Positions 36,465 to 46,780 of a stretch of 64,000 nt of DNA are shown here, piece after piece; positions within the stretch are counted from its first letter, which is position 1, and each line of letters opens with the position of its first letter. A program made the translations under genes and the position numbers. Source of the DNA: Kocuria sp. Lineage in GTDB: Bacteria; Actinomycetota; Actinomycetes; Actinomycetales; Micrococcaceae. The stretch spans positions 589,250 to 653,249 of the forward strand of contig JAUNHG010000001.1 in assembly GCA_030524035.1 (NCBI GenBank). Reading direction: 5' to 3'. The notes under the pieces were generated by a model. It was given only the letters and a program-made list of their open reading frames with translations, did not search any database and was not told the DNA's origin.

Positions 36465-37136
36465 TTAGAGGTAGCGGACAGGATCAAAGCTATCCAAATC
36501 AATGATCCGTAGGCGTGGCAACGGTGCGTTGAAGGCCTCAAAATCATCTTCAAGGTCTACGATCTGCAGCCCGTCTTCTTCTAATTCCTGGAGTCCTGCG
36601 GACAACAGTTCCCGGAAACACAGCACCGCTACCTTGCGGTCATCAGTGAGCAACGCACGTAACTGATCCACAAAATCAACGTCGTGGGTAGCCAAGACAA
36701 CATCCCCATGACCTTGCTGCAAAATCGCGTCCAGTGTGCGTTGGATACCGACATCCACCACCTTGACGCGTGTGGGACCGGATAGGGGAATCACTTGGTA
36801 ATCAAAGCCGCGTAAAGCCGCGACAAAACTGAAAGGGAGGTGGCCATTGGAGCCGTTCAAGAAAAATAATCCCTTGGTTTCTTGTTTCCACAGGGAGCGT
36901 GCCCCGTTGATCACACGTTCCCAACGAGGACGTTCTTCCGGGCGTGGCTTACGTTCCAACAACGACATGCCCAAGGTGGCGTCGATATTTTCGCCGTCAA
37001 CCACTAAGTATGTGGTCCGGCCATTGGTGGTCTGCTCATCAGCATCATCCGCGCTGTTTTCCATGGCGGGTGGGGCAGGAAGAGGGACCTCACGTGCGCC
37101 TTCGGGGAAGGCGAACTGTTCATCGTACTCATTCAT
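36465..37136 (-). CDS. NYN-domain protein (PIN-like putative RNase)
   Basis: The 223-residue protein has a disordered acidic N-terminus (1-40) and a NYN domain with acidic-site motifs LVVDGENIDATLG, VDVGIQRTLDAILQQGHGDVVLATHDVDFVDQLRALL and KVAVLCFRELL. NYN domains share the PIN nuclease fold and often act on RNA; targets here are unknown. It is transcribed divergently from the peptide transporter operon. Confidence 0.87.
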   Translation of the reverse strand: MNEYDEQFAFPEGAREVPLPAPPAMENSADDADEQTTNGRTTYLVVDGENIDATLGMSLLERKPRPEERPRWERVINGARSLWKQETKGLFFLNGSNGHLPFSFVAALRGFDYQVIPLSGPTRVKVVDVGIQRTLDAILQQGHGDVVLATHDVDFVDQLRALLTDDRKVAVLCFRELLSAGLQELEEDGLQIVDLEDDFEAFNAPLPRLRIIDLDSFDPVRYL

Positions 37137-37185
37137 GGGCTGAAGCCTACGGGAGGGTGAGCGTCCGTGGTGGTTTTGTGTGTCG

Positions 37186-37213
37186 TTGTCGGTCGTGGGT
37201 CAGCTGTTAATCT
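37186..37213 (+). promoter_or_regulatory. Promoter of the peptide ABC operon
   Basis: TTGTCG (37186-37191) and TAATCT (37208-37213) are 16 bp apart, about 73 bp before the substrate-binding-protein start. No other good -35/-10 pair was seen in this gap. Confidence 0.5.
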
Positions 37214-37285
37214 TGCCTCGTCAATCCGATTTATGACCCGCATCACATGAAGGGTCGTCCTGAACGCACAGTTGTGGAGGTTGTC

Positions 37286-38908
37286 ATGAACCCTTCGTTG
37301 TCACGTCGCCACCTTTTGGGGGGCCTTGCTGCATCCGGTATCGCATCCGTGGTGTTATCCGGTTGCGGTAATGGGGGGAGCAATAGTGACGGTGGAGCTG
37401 TCACGGCGTTCACCGGCGAGCCAGAAAATCCTCTGATTCCCACCAACACCACGGAGCAGGGCGGCTTCCGCCCGGTGCATCTGATATTCACGGGACTGAT
37501 TTCTTATAACGAAAAATCCGAACCGGTCAATGAGCTGGCGGAGTCCATTGAGTCTGAGGACAACATCACGTGGACTATCACCATTAAGAGCGGGAAAAAA
37601 TTCACGAATGGCGAAGATGTAACCGCCCAGAGTTTTGTGGATTCTTGGAACTACGGTGCCGCCGCAAAGAACGCGCAGCAAGGTGCGTACTTCTTCGAAA
37701 TTATTAAAGGGTACGATGCCGTTTCGGCTGAGGGTGCGGAGGAGGACACCATGGAAGGCCTGAAGGTGGTGGATGACACCACCTTCACCGTGGAGCTGTC
37801 ACAGGCCGACGTTACTTTCCCCACCCGTTTGGGCTATATACCCTATGTGCCAATGCCGGCATCTGCTTTTGAGGACATGGAAAAGTTCGGCGAAAACCCC
37901 GTGGGGTGGGGTCCGTTTAAGATGGATGGCGAGGGTGCATGGTCCCATAACGAAGAAATTCGTTTGGTGAAGAATGAAGATTATGACGGTTCGCACCCTG
38001 CGCAAGTGGATGCTCTGACGTTCAAAATTTATCAGAGTACTGAAAGTGCCTACTCAGATTTGATTTCCGGGAACCTGGATATTTTGGATCAAATTCCAAC
38101 ATCCAGCATGGATGTGCGTGAAGATGATTTACAGGGGCGCACTCAAAAGCAAGAATACGCCGGAAATTACAGTTTTGGCATCCCGTACTACCTCGACGGC
38201 TGGTCTGGAGAAGCTGGTAAGCTGCGACGGCAAGCAATTTCCCTGTCCATTAACCGCGAAGAACTCATTAATCAAGTTCTTAAACAGGGGACACCGGCAA
38301 AAGATTTTACATCCCCTGCGGTGGAAGGATTCCCGGACAGTTTTTCCAACGAAGAGTTTGTGCAGTATGACCCTGAGCGGGCTAAAGAGCTGTGGAAGCA
38401 GGCGGAAGAACTGGAGCCATACCCCGGTGGTCCCTTTGAGTTGGCGTATAACGGGGACGGTGGACACCAGGAGTGGGTGGATGCCGTATGTAATATGATC
38501 AAAAATTCTTTGGACCTTGAAGCGCAGGGTAAGTCCTATGCTACCTTTAAGGAACTGCGATCAGATGCCAATGCCGGTAAATTAACTTCTGCGTACCGTT
38601 CTGGTTGGATGGCGGATTATCCATCTATGTACAATTTCCTGTCCGCGCAGTTTGCGAAAGATGGGTCTTCCAACGACTCTCATTACGACAATCCTGAGTT
38701 CGACAAGAAAATTAAAGAGGGATTGCAAGCGGACAATCTGGATGATGCAAATGCGGCATTTAAGGAAGCAGATGAAATGCTCCTGGAAGATTTGCCACAT
38801 ATCCCCCTGTATTACCCGGAAAGAACGTGGGGCTGGAGCAGCGCCGTGAATGACGTGAAGCTCACGTGGAATGGGGAAATTGACTATGTGCAGGTAACCC
38901 AAGCCTGA
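37286..38908 (+). CDS. Dipeptide/oligopeptide-binding lipoprotein
   Basis: The 540-residue SBP_bac_5 protein begins with a Tat-like twin-arginine lipoprotein signal (SRRHLLGG, lipobox VLSGC). It contains the family core: LTFxI-like ITWTITIKSGKKFTNGEDVTAQSFVDSWNY, GWGPFKMD, LRRQAISLSINREELINQVL and DLPHIPLYY. It binds peptides outside the membrane for the downstream permeases. GGAGG precedes ATG 37286. Longer upstream starts are rejected because they lack this site. Confidence 0.92.
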   Translation: MNPSLSRRHLLGGLAASGIASVVLSGCGNGGSNSDGGAVTAFTGEPENPLIPTNTTEQGGFRPVHLIFTGLISYNEKSEPVNELAESIESEDNITWTITIKSGKKFTNGEDVTAQSFVDSWNYGAAAKNAQQGAYFFEIIKGYDAVSAEGAEEDTMEGLKVVDDTTFTVELSQADVTFPTRLGYIPYVPMPASAFEDMEKFGENPVGWGPFKMDGEGAWSHNEEIRLVKNEDYDGSHPAQVDALTFKIYQSTESAYSDLISGNLDILDQIPTSSMDVREDDLQGRTQKQEYAGNYSFGIPYYLDGWSGEAGKLRRQAISLSINREELINQVLKQGTPAKDFTSPAVEGFPDSFSNEEFVQYDPERAKELWKQAEELEPYPGGPFELAYNGDGGHQEWVDAVCNMIKNSLDLEAQGKSYATFKELRSDANAGKLTSAYRSGWMADYPSMYNFLSAQFAKDGSSNDSHYDNPEFDKKIKEGLQADNLDDANAAFKEADEMLLEDLPHIPLYYPERTWGWSSAVNDVKLTWNGEIDYVQVTQA

Positions 38909-39003
38909 CCCGTCCTTTCCCTCGTTTTCAGGAGTTTTTATGCCCACCCAACCACTGACGCGCGCCTGCGTGCACGTCCGAATACCGGGAGGTGTCGTCT
39001 GAC

Positions 39004-39930
39004 GTGACCTGGTATTTAGTGCGCCGCCTGGCGCAGATGATCCCCGTATTTTTCGGAGCGATCTTCATCGTGTATTTCCTCATGTTTGCCACCTCCAGCG
39101 ACCCCACGGCAGCGCTCTGTGGCGACCGTGGCTGCACACCCGCCACAAAAGCAGCGCTGGAAAGCCAGTACAATCTGGACCAACCCTTTGTGATCCAGTT
39201 TCTGCTGTACATCAAAGGGTTATTCACCTTGGACCTCGGAAATAATTTTTCGGGCCGTCCTATTCTGTCGGTGATTGCAGAAACGTTCCCCACCACGGTC
39301 AAACTGGCACTGATTGCCATTGTGTTTGAATCGGTGGTGGGGGTTGCGCTGGGCTTGATCGCAGGGCTGACTAAAGGCACGTGGATTGACTCCAGCCTGC
39401 TGGTGTTCTCCCTCCTGCTGATTGCTGTGCCCGTTTTTGTTCTGGGGTTTGTGGCGCAATTTGCCATCGGTATCAAGCTGGGGTGGGCCAGCCCCACTGT
39501 GGGAGCGGGGGCACCACTGGCGGACCTCCTCCTACCCGGAATCGTGCTGGGTGCAACGTCGCTGGCCTACGTGGTGCGGCTAACCCGAAACTCCGTGGCG
39601 GAAACCAGCACGGCTGACTACGTGCGCACTGCCACGGCCAAAGGACTTTCGCCGGGTCGCGTGCGTAACGTGCACGTGCTGCGTAACTCCATGATCCCCG
39701 TGGTCACCTTTGTCGGCGCTGATCTAGGAGCCCTCATGGGTGGGGCGATCATGACCGAGAGCATTTTTAATATCAACGGCATCGGTAATCAGCTGTACCG
39801 CTCCATCAATATCGGGGATGGTGCCATGGTGGTTTCCCTGGTGACGTTGATCGTGATCGTGTTTGTTGTGGTCAACCTGTTGGTGGATTTGCTCTACGCC
39901 GTCCTGGACCCAAGGATTCGTTATGCCTGA
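39004..39930 (+). CDS. Peptide ABC transporter permease (DppB-like)
   Basis: The 308-residue permease has the DppB pattern of TM1 (WYLVRRLAQMIPVFFGAIFIVYFLMF), an extracytoplasmic loop with two Cys, and the BPD_transp_1 domain with the EAA loop DYVRTATAKGLSPGRVRNVHVLRNSMIP. GTG 39004 lies 11 nt after GGAGG (38988-38992); an in-frame GTG at 38992 would overlap that site. It ends inside the start of the next permease gene. Confidence 0.9.
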   Translation: MTWYLVRRLAQMIPVFFGAIFIVYFLMFATSSDPTAALCGDRGCTPATKAALESQYNLDQPFVIQFLLYIKGLFTLDLGNNFSGRPILSVIAETFPTTVKLALIAIVFESVVGVALGLIAGLTKGTWIDSSLLVFSLLLIAVPVFVLGFVAQFAIGIKLGWASPTVGAGAPLADLLLPGIVLGATSLAYVVRLTRNSVAETSTADYVRTATAKGLSPGRVRNVHVLRNSMIPVVTFVGADLGALMGGAIMTESIFNINGIGNQLYRSINIGDGAMVVSLVTLIVIVFVVVNLLVDLLYAVLDPRIRYA

Positions 39931-40930
39931 TCACAACACACACTACGAACCAACGGCCCGGGGCCCGGTCATGCACCCCGCTGATCCGGAGATACCGGTG
40001 AATGAACATTTTGTGGCCACGATTGAGCCGGAAGACGACCGCACCGGGATTGAAACCTCCTCCGCGCGTCCCAGCAACTTGTGGCGTGATGCCTGGAAAT
40101 CACTGCGTAAAAACCCAGTGTTTATTGTTTCTGGATTATTGATGCTGTTTGTGCTGTTTGTGGCGGCATTTCCCGGTGTCTTTACCTCCGCTTCCCCGGA
40201 CAACCAGTGCACGTTGGCCAACGCCAACGGTTCCCCCACCGCCGGACACCCTCTGGGCTTCACTAATCAAGGCTGCGACATCCTGGCGCGAGTGGTACAC
40301 GGTGCTTCAGCGTCCGTGATGGTCGGCTTCACCGCCACCCTGGGGGTGCTGATGATCGGCATTGTGTTGGGGGGCTTGGCCGGGTACTTCGGTGGATGGG
40401 TCGATGCGATGATCTCTCGGATCATGGATATTTTCTTCGCCATTCCCCTGATCCTGGGTGCAATTGTGGTTATGGCGGTACCGGTGATGCGCCAAAACGC
40501 CGGCATTATCACGCTGGCTGTGGTGCTCAGCATCTTTGGGTGGCCCCAAATGGCACGCATCACCCGGGGAGCTGTGCTGGAGGTTCGTGGCGCGGAGTTC
40601 ATTACCGCTGCCCGTTCCCTGGGCATGGGCAATATCGGCATTCTGTTTAAGCATGTGCTGCCGAATGCCGCAGGCCCGATCATTGTGGTGGCCACACTGT
40701 CCCTCGGCATCTTTATTGTGGCGGAAGCCAGCTTGTCCTTCTTAGGAATTGGGCTGCCGCCGTCCATATTGTCGTGGGGACACGATATTTCTGCGGCACG
40801 CCCACAGTTGCGCACCAACCCGGAAGCATTATTTTGGCCGTCGTTGATGCTGTCCATCACGGTGCTGAGCTTCATGATGTTGGGGGACTCACTGCGTGAC
40901 GCCCTGGATCCGAAAGGACGAACCCGATGA
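39923..40930 (+). CDS. Peptide ABC transporter permease (DppC-like)
   Basis: The 335-residue permease has a cytoplasmic N-terminal extension (about 1-60), the OppC_N helix (NPVFIVSGLLMLFVLFVAAF), and the transport domain with EAA loop EFITAARSLGMGNIGILFKHVLPNAAGPI and the C-terminal SFLGIGLPPSILSWGHDI. Its ATG overlaps the stop of the first permease by 8 nt, and its stop overlaps the ATPase start as ATGA. Confidence 0.92.
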   Translation: MPDHNTHYEPTARGPVMHPADPEIPVNEHFVATIEPEDDRTGIETSSARPSNLWRDAWKSLRKNPVFIVSGLLMLFVLFVAAFPGVFTSASPDNQCTLANANGSPTAGHPLGFTNQGCDILARVVHGASASVMVGFTATLGVLMIGIVLGGLAGYFGGWVDAMISRIMDIFFAIPLILGAIVVMAVPVMRQNAGIITLAVVLSIFGWPQMARITRGAVLEVRGAEFITAARSLGMGNIGILFKHVLPNAAGPIIVVATLSLGIFIVAEASLSFLGIGLPPSILSWGHDISAARPQLRTNPEALFWPSLMLSITVLSFMMLGDSLRDALDPKGRTR

Positions 40931-42543
40931 ACACGCAGCAACCGCTGTTGGAATTACGCAACCTGGGCATCACTTTTCGGACCTCCACGGGGGACGTAGA
41001 AGCCGTCAAAAACACCAACATCACGGTCATGCCCGGGGAAACTGTGGCGATTGTGGGGGAATCCGGTTCCGGGAAGTCCACCTCCGCCCTGGCCACCATG
41101 GGTTTGTTGCCTCGCAACGGCAGGATTTCTGAAGGGCACGTGTTTTTTGCCGGAGAGGACATCACTCACCCGTCCCACCAACGCCTGGTGGCTCTGCGCG
41201 GTAATGACATCGGTCTGGTGCCGCAGGACCCCATGTCCAACCTCAACCCCGTCTGGAAAATTGGTTTTCAGGTCCGCGAAACCCTCAAAGCCAATGGGTT
41301 GCCCCACACGGACCGGGACGTCATTCAGGCCCTACAAGACGCTGGCCTGGGGGACGCCGAGCGGCGTATGCACCAATACCCGCATGAATTCTCCGGTGGT
41401 ATGCGGCAACGGGTGCTGATCGCCATTGGCCTGGCGTGCAATCCCCGGCTGTTGATTGCTGACGAACCCACATCCGCTCTGGACGTCACGGTGCAAAAGC
41501 AGATCCTGAACCACCTGGATCAACTCACCACCCACAAGGGCACATCGGTGCTGTTAATCACCCATGACCTGGGGCTGGCCGCTGAACGGGCCGACCGTGT
41601 GGTGGTGATGCATAAAGGCCGTGTGGTGGAATCCGGTCCGGCGCATCTGCTGCTGCGCAATCCTCAACATTCCTACACCCAAAAGCTGGTGCAAGCGGTG
41701 CCATCGTTAACCCCGGAAGATTTAGGGGCTGAGGACGCGGGGGATACCGCGCAGCACATCGTGGAAATCACGGATGTGGTCAAGGAATACCGGGTCCATG
41801 GGGCCTGGGGGCGTTCCTCCACCTTGCGCGCCGTGGACCACGTTTCCTTTGCGATGCGGCAGGGCCACACCACCGCGATTGTGGGGGAGTCGGGGTCTGG
41901 TAAATCCACGATCGCCAAAATGCTGTTGGGGTTGGAGGATGTCACTTCCGGCACAATCAAGGTGGACGGCCGGGACATCTCGGAATTTTCCACCCGGGAC
42001 TGGTTCAGTTTCCGGCGGAGAGTGCAGCCGGTGTTCCAGAACCCGTACGGCTCCTTAGACCCCATGCGTAGTGTGTTCCGGTCTATTGAAGAACCCTTAC
42101 GGGTCCACAAGATAGGGGATGCCGCTTCCCGCGCGCAGAAGGTGCATGACCTGCTGGAACGAGTGGCGTTACCGCGCCATTTGGGGGACCGGTACCCCAA
42201 CGAACTATCTGGTGGACAGCGTCAGCGGGTGGCGATTGCTCGCGCGCTGGCGCTAGACCCGGAGGTTGTGGTGTGCGATGAAGCTGTCTCTGCGCTGGAT
42301 GTGGTGGTGCAGGATCAGGTACTCAAACTCCTGGGTCAGCTCCAGGAAGATATGGGCCTGACGTACCTGTTCATTACCCATGACCTTGCCGTGGTGCGCG
42401 AAATCGCCCATGACGTCTGCGTGATGGAATCTGGCAAACTTGTGGAAACGGGCACCGTGGAAGAGGTGTTTGACAACCCACAACAGGAATACACCCGCCG
42501 CCTGTTGGACGCCGTTCCGGGTAAGGACCTGCTGGCTGGGTGA
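40927..42543 (+). CDS. Peptide ABC transporter ATPase with two fused NBDs
   Basis: The 538-residue protein contains two complete ABC domains in tandem, equivalent to DppD plus DppF. The first (about 1-260) has GESGSGKSTSALAT, FSGGMRQRVLIAIGLACNP and [12 protein letters not shown]. The second (about 275-538) has [35 protein letters not shown] and VVCDEAVSALD; this last Walker B has A where DEPT is usual. It energises peptide uptake with the two permeases. The fused form is common in actinomycetes. Confidence 0.93.
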   Translation: MNTQQPLLELRNLGITFRTSTGDVEAVKNTNITVMPGETVAIVGESGSGKSTSALATMGLLPRNGRISEGHVFFAGEDITHPSHQRLVALRGNDIGLVPQDPMSNLNPVWKIGFQVRETLKANGLPHTDRDVIQALQDAGLGDAERRMHQYPHEFSGGMRQRVLIAIGLACNPRLLIADEPTSALDVTVQKQILNHLDQLTTHKGTSVLLITHDLGLAAERADRVVVMHKGRVVESGPAHLLLRNPQHSYTQKLVQAVPSLTPEDLGAEDAGDTAQHIVEITDVVKEYRVHGAWGRSSTLRAVDHVSFAMRQGHTTAIVGESGSGKSTIAKMLLGLEDVTSGTIKVDGRDISEFSTRDWFSFRRRVQPVFQNPYGSLDPMRSVFRSIEEPLRVHKIGDAASRAQKVHDLLERVALPRHLGDRYPNELSGGQRQRVAIARALALDPEVVVCDEAVSALDVVVQDQVLKLLGQLQEDMGLTYLFITHDLAVVREIAHDVCVMESGKLVETGTVEEVFDNPQQEYTRRLLDAVPGKDLLAG

Positions 42544-42556
42544 AGTGACCTTCTGG

Positions 42557-43234
42557 TTACACCATGCCGTTTTCGTGGGCCATGACCACCACTTGCACAC
42601 GATCACGGGCCTGAAGCTTGGCCAAGATTCTGGATACGTGGGTTTTGACCGTGGGTTCGGATAACACCAGTTCCTGCATGATTTCCGCATTCGACAGTCC
42701 CCGCCCCACGAGGATGAACACTTCCTTTTCTCGTGGGGTGAGGGCTGCGATCCGCTGATCCTGCAGGGCAGGGGGGCGCCGTGGGGTTATGAAATGTTGC
42801 ATCAACCGGTGTGTGGTGGATGGTGCGATCACCGCATCCCCACGGTGGCACGTGCGGATGGCGCTGAGTAATTCTTCCGGGAGCGCGTCCTTCAACAGGA
42901 ACCCACTGGCTCCGGCCCGAATCCCATCCAAGGCGTACTCATCCACGTCAAAAGTGGTGAGCAGTACCACCGTGAGGGCAGGGTTCACCGTGAGGATTTC
43001 CCGTGTGCAAGCCAGGCCATCCATGGTGGGCATGCGGATATCCATGAGTACGACGTCAGGACCATCCCCTGCTTGTACCAAAGCTCGGGCCGCTGCCAGG
43101 GCTTCTTGCCCGCCCCCGGCTTCTCCCACAACCACCAGATCCGGTTGGGAATTAATCAGCATGGAAAACCCGCCCCGCACGAGGGGTTGGTCGTCCACAA
43201 GCAACACACGAATTCGATCTGTGGTGGTTCCCAT
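42557..43234 (-). CDS. NarL-family response regulator
   Basis: The 225-residue regulator has a receiver (VLLVDDQPLVRGGF, phosphoacceptor in DVVLMDIRMPTMDG, Lys in GFLLKDALP) and LuxR HTH (LTPREKEVFILVGRGLSNAEIMQEL, EPTVKTHVSRILAKL). It lies 73 bp behind its kinase gene and converges on the peptide transporter operon with a 13-bp gap. It probably controls the FtsX-type ABC genes upstream in the same cluster. Confidence 0.92.
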   Translation of the reverse strand: MGTTTDRIRVLLVDDQPLVRGGFSMLINSQPDLVVVGEAGGGQEALAAARALVQAGDGPDVVLMDIRMPTMDGLACTREILTVNPALTVVLLTTFDVDEYALDGIRAGASGFLLKDALPEELLSAIRTCHRGDAVIAPSTTHRLMQHFITPRRPPALQDQRIAALTPREKEVFILVGRGLSNAEIMQELVLSEPTVKTHVSRILAKLQARDRVQVVVMAHENGMV

Positions 43235-43307
43235 GGGTCTCCTAACAGTGTTGGCTTTTGCGGGGGCAGGTTCTGCCTTCGTCTGTTCCTAAGGCTGTGG
43301 GGGATTG

Positions 43308-44522
43308 TTAGATGGGGTCGGTGCCAATCCACCCCGTGACCCCCCACTGGTTCGGGGCGTTGGGCAGTGGACCGGCTTGTAACTGGCCGCCGTACATTCT
43401 GAACCGCTCCGCCAGGCCGCGTAACCCATAGCCGGAGGACGGTATGGGCGCTGTGTTGTACGTAGATGCTCCGGCCTGCACGCCGTCGTTGCGGACGTGG
43501 ACTTCCACGCCGTCCTCGTCCGTGCGGATAGTCACCATCGCGTATGTGGCATCCGGGCAATGTTTGAGCACATTGGTGAGGGCCTCCTGCACCATGCGGT
43601 ATATGGACAGGGACACGCCGGGGGATAGCGCTGCCGTGTGATGATCCGTCTGAGTGCGGTGCAGTTCCACCGGCAACCCCGATTGCCGAATCCCTTCTAC
43701 TAGTGCAGGCAACTGATCAATGCCGGGTACGGGGGTGGTTTGTGTTCCTTCATCGGTGCGCAACACACCTAGTAACCGTCGCATTTCCTGCAAAGAATCC
43801 CGCGCGGTGGTGGAAATCCGTTCCAGGGCGTTCACGGCTGTCTGCGGATCTGCTGCGGAGGCATATCGGGCACCGTCGGCCTGGGTGATGACCACGGATA
43901 AGGAATGCGCCACCACGTCATGCATTTCCCGCGCAATGCGGGTGCGCTCGTCCTGGGCGGCTAAGCGTACTTGTTGTTCCTGTTCAGTGGCTTGCCGCTG
44001 TCGTTCCACCCGTTTGAGATCTCCGAATAGGTAAGCGGTGACAATCGTCAACCACATCAGCGGAGTCAAAATGATGAGGGTCGACCACCATTGGATGTCG
44101 CCGTACGAAAAGCCGTCAATCGGCGCAAAAAGAGGTACCACCCAGTAGGGGCTGTTGACGGTGATAAATAACGCGGTGCCCAGCGCTAGGGCAAGAATTC
44201 CCAAACGCACTCGGGAGGTGCATTGTGATGCCACCTTGTGGATCACCAGCGGAACGGACCACAACCCCACCGTTATCGGCCAGGTGTGCACCACCATGGT
44301 GGCGATCACCGCAGCTACTGCCATCAGAACAGCTGCCGTGGCGGGTGTACGAATCCGCAGGTAGGTGGGAGCGGCCAACAACACCGCTCCCACCACCCCC
44401 GAGAATCCCATACTGGCCATCATGGTGACCGTCAGCAGGCTAAGGCCCGTGACCATGACCGCATTGGCGACGACCGGGTGTCGTTCAATCCAATGTGCCA
44501 GGGATAGGTGGGGCTTCAGCAT
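43308..44522 (-). CDS. NarL-partner sensor histidine kinase
   Basis: The 404-residue kinase has several TM helices in the first 165 residues, a HisKA_3 domain with the phospho-His in RTRIAREMHDVVAHSLSVV, and a HATPase_c domain with VQEALTNVLKH and SGYGLRGLAERF. Its N-terminal DUF-like membrane region resembles actinobacterial kinases paired with drug-resistance ABC systems. It starts 17 bp after the permease stop codon and is followed by its regulator. Confidence 0.92.
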   Translation of the reverse strand: MLKPHLSLAHWIERHPVVANAVMVTGLSLLTVTMMASMGFSGVVGAVLLAAPTYLRIRTPATAAVLMAVAAVIATMVVHTWPITVGLWSVPLVIHKVASQCTSRVRLGILALALGTALFITVNSPYWVVPLFAPIDGFSYGDIQWWSTLIILTPLMWLTIVTAYLFGDLKRVERQRQATEQEQQVRLAAQDERTRIAREMHDVVAHSLSVVITQADGARYASAADPQTAVNALERISTTARDSLQEMRRLLGVLRTDEGTQTTPVPGIDQLPALVEGIRQSGLPVELHRTQTDHHTAALSPGVSLSIYRMVQEALTNVLKHCPDATYAMVTIRTDEDGVEVHVRNDGVQAGASTYNTAPIPSSGYGLRGLAERFRMYGGQLQAGPLPNAPNQWGVTGWIGTDPI

Positions 44523-44539
44523 GAAGATTGCCTTACGCG

Positions 44540-46780
44540 TCAGTCAATGGAGGCCAGCCCTTCCACCGGGGAGACCCGAATGGCCCGCCGCGCAGGTAGG
44601 GCAGCCGCCAGCATGGCGGTCACCCAGCCCCCGATGGCAACACCGATGAAACCAACCCAGGGAACAGCTGGCAGTGTGGGAATGGAGTCCGTGACCATGG
44701 AACGTACCACCGCAAAGCCCAACAGCCAGCCAGCGGTTACCCCCACTACGCACGCTGCGGCGGCGATCAACAGAGCCTCCCGCCGAATGGTGGCTCCCAG
44801 TTGATTGCGGGACAATCCCAACGCGCGTAACAGAGAGTTTTCCCGGGTGCGTTCCAAGACGGATAGGGACATGGTGGAGGCGATTCCCAACACAGACACC
44901 AACACCGAAGCTCCTAGCAGTCCCAAAGCCACTGTCAGCATGATGTTTAGAATTCCCACATAGGCGGCCTTTTCCAGAGCAACCTGCCCAATCTGCCAGG
45001 GATCTGTGCCGGTGGCATTGGCGATCGCCGTGACGGTATCGGAAGCTTCCCACGGGCCAATGCCCTGTTCCAGATCCACATGGGTTTCACCATCCACCGG
45101 TGACACGCTGACGACGTGTTCGGTGGTAGCAACGGCTTCCACCGTTTGGGCGTCCAGGGTGTCTGTGATGGTGACATCCACCGGCAGGGTGTTGTCCAAG
45201 TGTTCCAGGATGGACCGCTGCGCCACCATATGCCCGGTTAATACGGTGGACACCAACGTCACACCGATCAGCAGCGCGGTGGCTGTGGTGGTGGTACGCC
45301 CCGGATGACGGGCAGCATGTGCAGCGGCCAGGACCGATGGCGTTTTGCCCGGCATTAACCGCCCCAAACAGCTGACAAGGGACGGCATCCACAACCGTGC
45401 GGTTAGAATCAGCCCCACAGCTGCCGCCGCTGCGGAGGCAAATCCGGCGATGATCTGGTCCTGGACCAGAGCAGCCCACGCCAGGGTGCCAACGCCGCCG
45501 ATGAGCAGTATGGCACCCACCACCGTACGTACGACCGGCAAGCGGTCGTTGGCGCGGGAACCACGCATGCCGTCCAAGGGAGAAGCCTGCATGGCTCGAC
45601 GCGCCGGTTTGAAAGAGGCCAACAGCGTTAAACCAACCCCTAGGCCCAAACCGCACAGAATATCTCGTGTTGAGACGGCGACTATGACCCAAGATGGCAA
45701 CACCAGGTTCAGGGCAAAGCCCACGCCCACGGTCGCGGCGATCCCTATGGTGGAGGACACCACCCCAACGACCAGAGCTTCCACAAGCACCGAACGCCTC
45801 AACTGCCCCCCGGTGGCACCCAGACAACGCAGCAGGGCCAGTTCGCGGGCGCGCTGGGCCGTGAGCACCCCGAACGTATTGGTGATGACCAGGAACGCCA
45901 CGATGGCGGACAACAGAGCAAAAGCCAAGAGGAAAGCCAACATCATGTTGGATTCACCGGAAATTTGCTCCAAGATGCGGTCGGACTGTTCCTGCGGGGT
46001 CAGGACCTCTACGCTGTGGCCAGCATCTTCCATGGTAGTGCGGATGGCTTTTCGGACGGATTCCTGATCTGCACCGGGGTCCAGCAGAACCTGTGTTTCC
46101 GCGTTGGGGAACATCTGATCTTCCGGGGAGGGGGAAACTGCCGTCAATTGGGACGTAGTGAGCCACCCATCCGCTGAGACGGTCGCATCCCGCGTTTCCG
46201 CCAGACCAACCACTGTTAGCTCAAGCTGGGTAGGTTCCGGTTGTTGCCCCGTGCCCGTCTCCGTCTCAGCAGATTGCCCGTAATAGTCGGTGGATTCCAC
46301 GGTGAAGCTATCCCCGACCTTGAGCTCTAGGGCTTCGGCGCGGCTTTGGGCCAGCAGAACTTCCCCATCTTGGGTGGGTAGGGAACCTTCCGTGATCTCC
46401 CACGGGAACAGCGTGCTTTGTTCCGGGGCGGAACTTAAACCCAAAGTGCCTTCCGGCGTGGTTTCTTGCCCTTTCACTGCAGCCAAGAGGATGGCCGGGG
46501 ACCAGACCTCGGCGATACCGTCGATCCGTTTCAGGTCTTTTACTTCTTGCAAGGACGGGAAGGACTGCATCCCTAATGTGTCCGTGTCATCTGTTTTTGG
46601 GGTCAGCACCAGATCAGCGTTTTTGGTGCTTTCAGCAAGGCTGCCCACTAAGGAGGCATTCATGGTGGAGTTGAGCATCAGCGACGCCGTGGCGAAAGCC
46701 GCTGATACAGCCACGCATAAACAGATCAGGACGTACCGGGCCCACTGCAAACGCAGCCGGTTCATCACGATTCTGCGCAT
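44540..46780 (-). CDS. FtsX-type (MacB-like) ABC transporter permease
   Basis: The 746-residue permease has an N-terminal TM helix (about 13-33), a large extracytoplasmic MacB_PCD-like domain with a Glu/Gln-rich loop, then two sets of FtsX helices. EQISGESNMMLAFLLAFALLSAIVAFLVI and NSLLRALGLSRNQL are typical of the duplicated FtsX repeats. Systems of this form export antimicrobials, lipids or peptides, or act as mechanotransmitters. Its ATG overlaps the ATPase stop as TGATG. Confidence 0.9.
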   Translation of the reverse strand: MRRIVMNRLRLQWARYVLICLCVAVSAAFATASLMLNSTMNASLVGSLAESTKNADLVLTPKTDDTDTLGMQSFPSLQEVKDLKRIDGIAEVWSPAILLAAVKGQETTPEGTLGLSSAPEQSTLFPWEITEGSLPTQDGEVLLAQSRAEALELKVGDSFTVESTDYYGQSAETETGTGQQPEPTQLELTVVGLAETRDATVSADGWLTTSQLTAVSPSPEDQMFPNAETQVLLDPGADQESVRKAIRTTMEDAGHSVEVLTPQEQSDRILEQISGESNMMLAFLLAFALLSAIVAFLVITNTFGVLTAQRARELALLRCLGATGGQLRRSVLVEALVVGVVSSTIGIAATVGVGFALNLVLPSWVIVAVSTRDILCGLGLGVGLTLLASFKPARRAMQASPLDGMRGSRANDRLPVVRTVVGAILLIGGVGTLAWAALVQDQIIAGFASAAAAAVGLILTARLWMPSLVSCLGRLMPGKTPSVLAAAHAARHPGRTTTTATALLIGVTLVSTVLTGHMVAQRSILEHLDNTLPVDVTITDTLDAQTVEAVATTEHVVSVSPVDGETHVDLEQGIGPWEASDTVTAIANATGTDPWQIGQVALEKAAYVGILNIMLTVALGLLGASVLVSVLGIASTMSLSVLERTRENSLLRALGLSRNQLGATIRREALLIAAAACVVGVTAGWLLGFAVVRSMVTDSIPTLPAVPWVGFIGVAIGGWVTAMLAAALPARRAIRVSPVEGLASID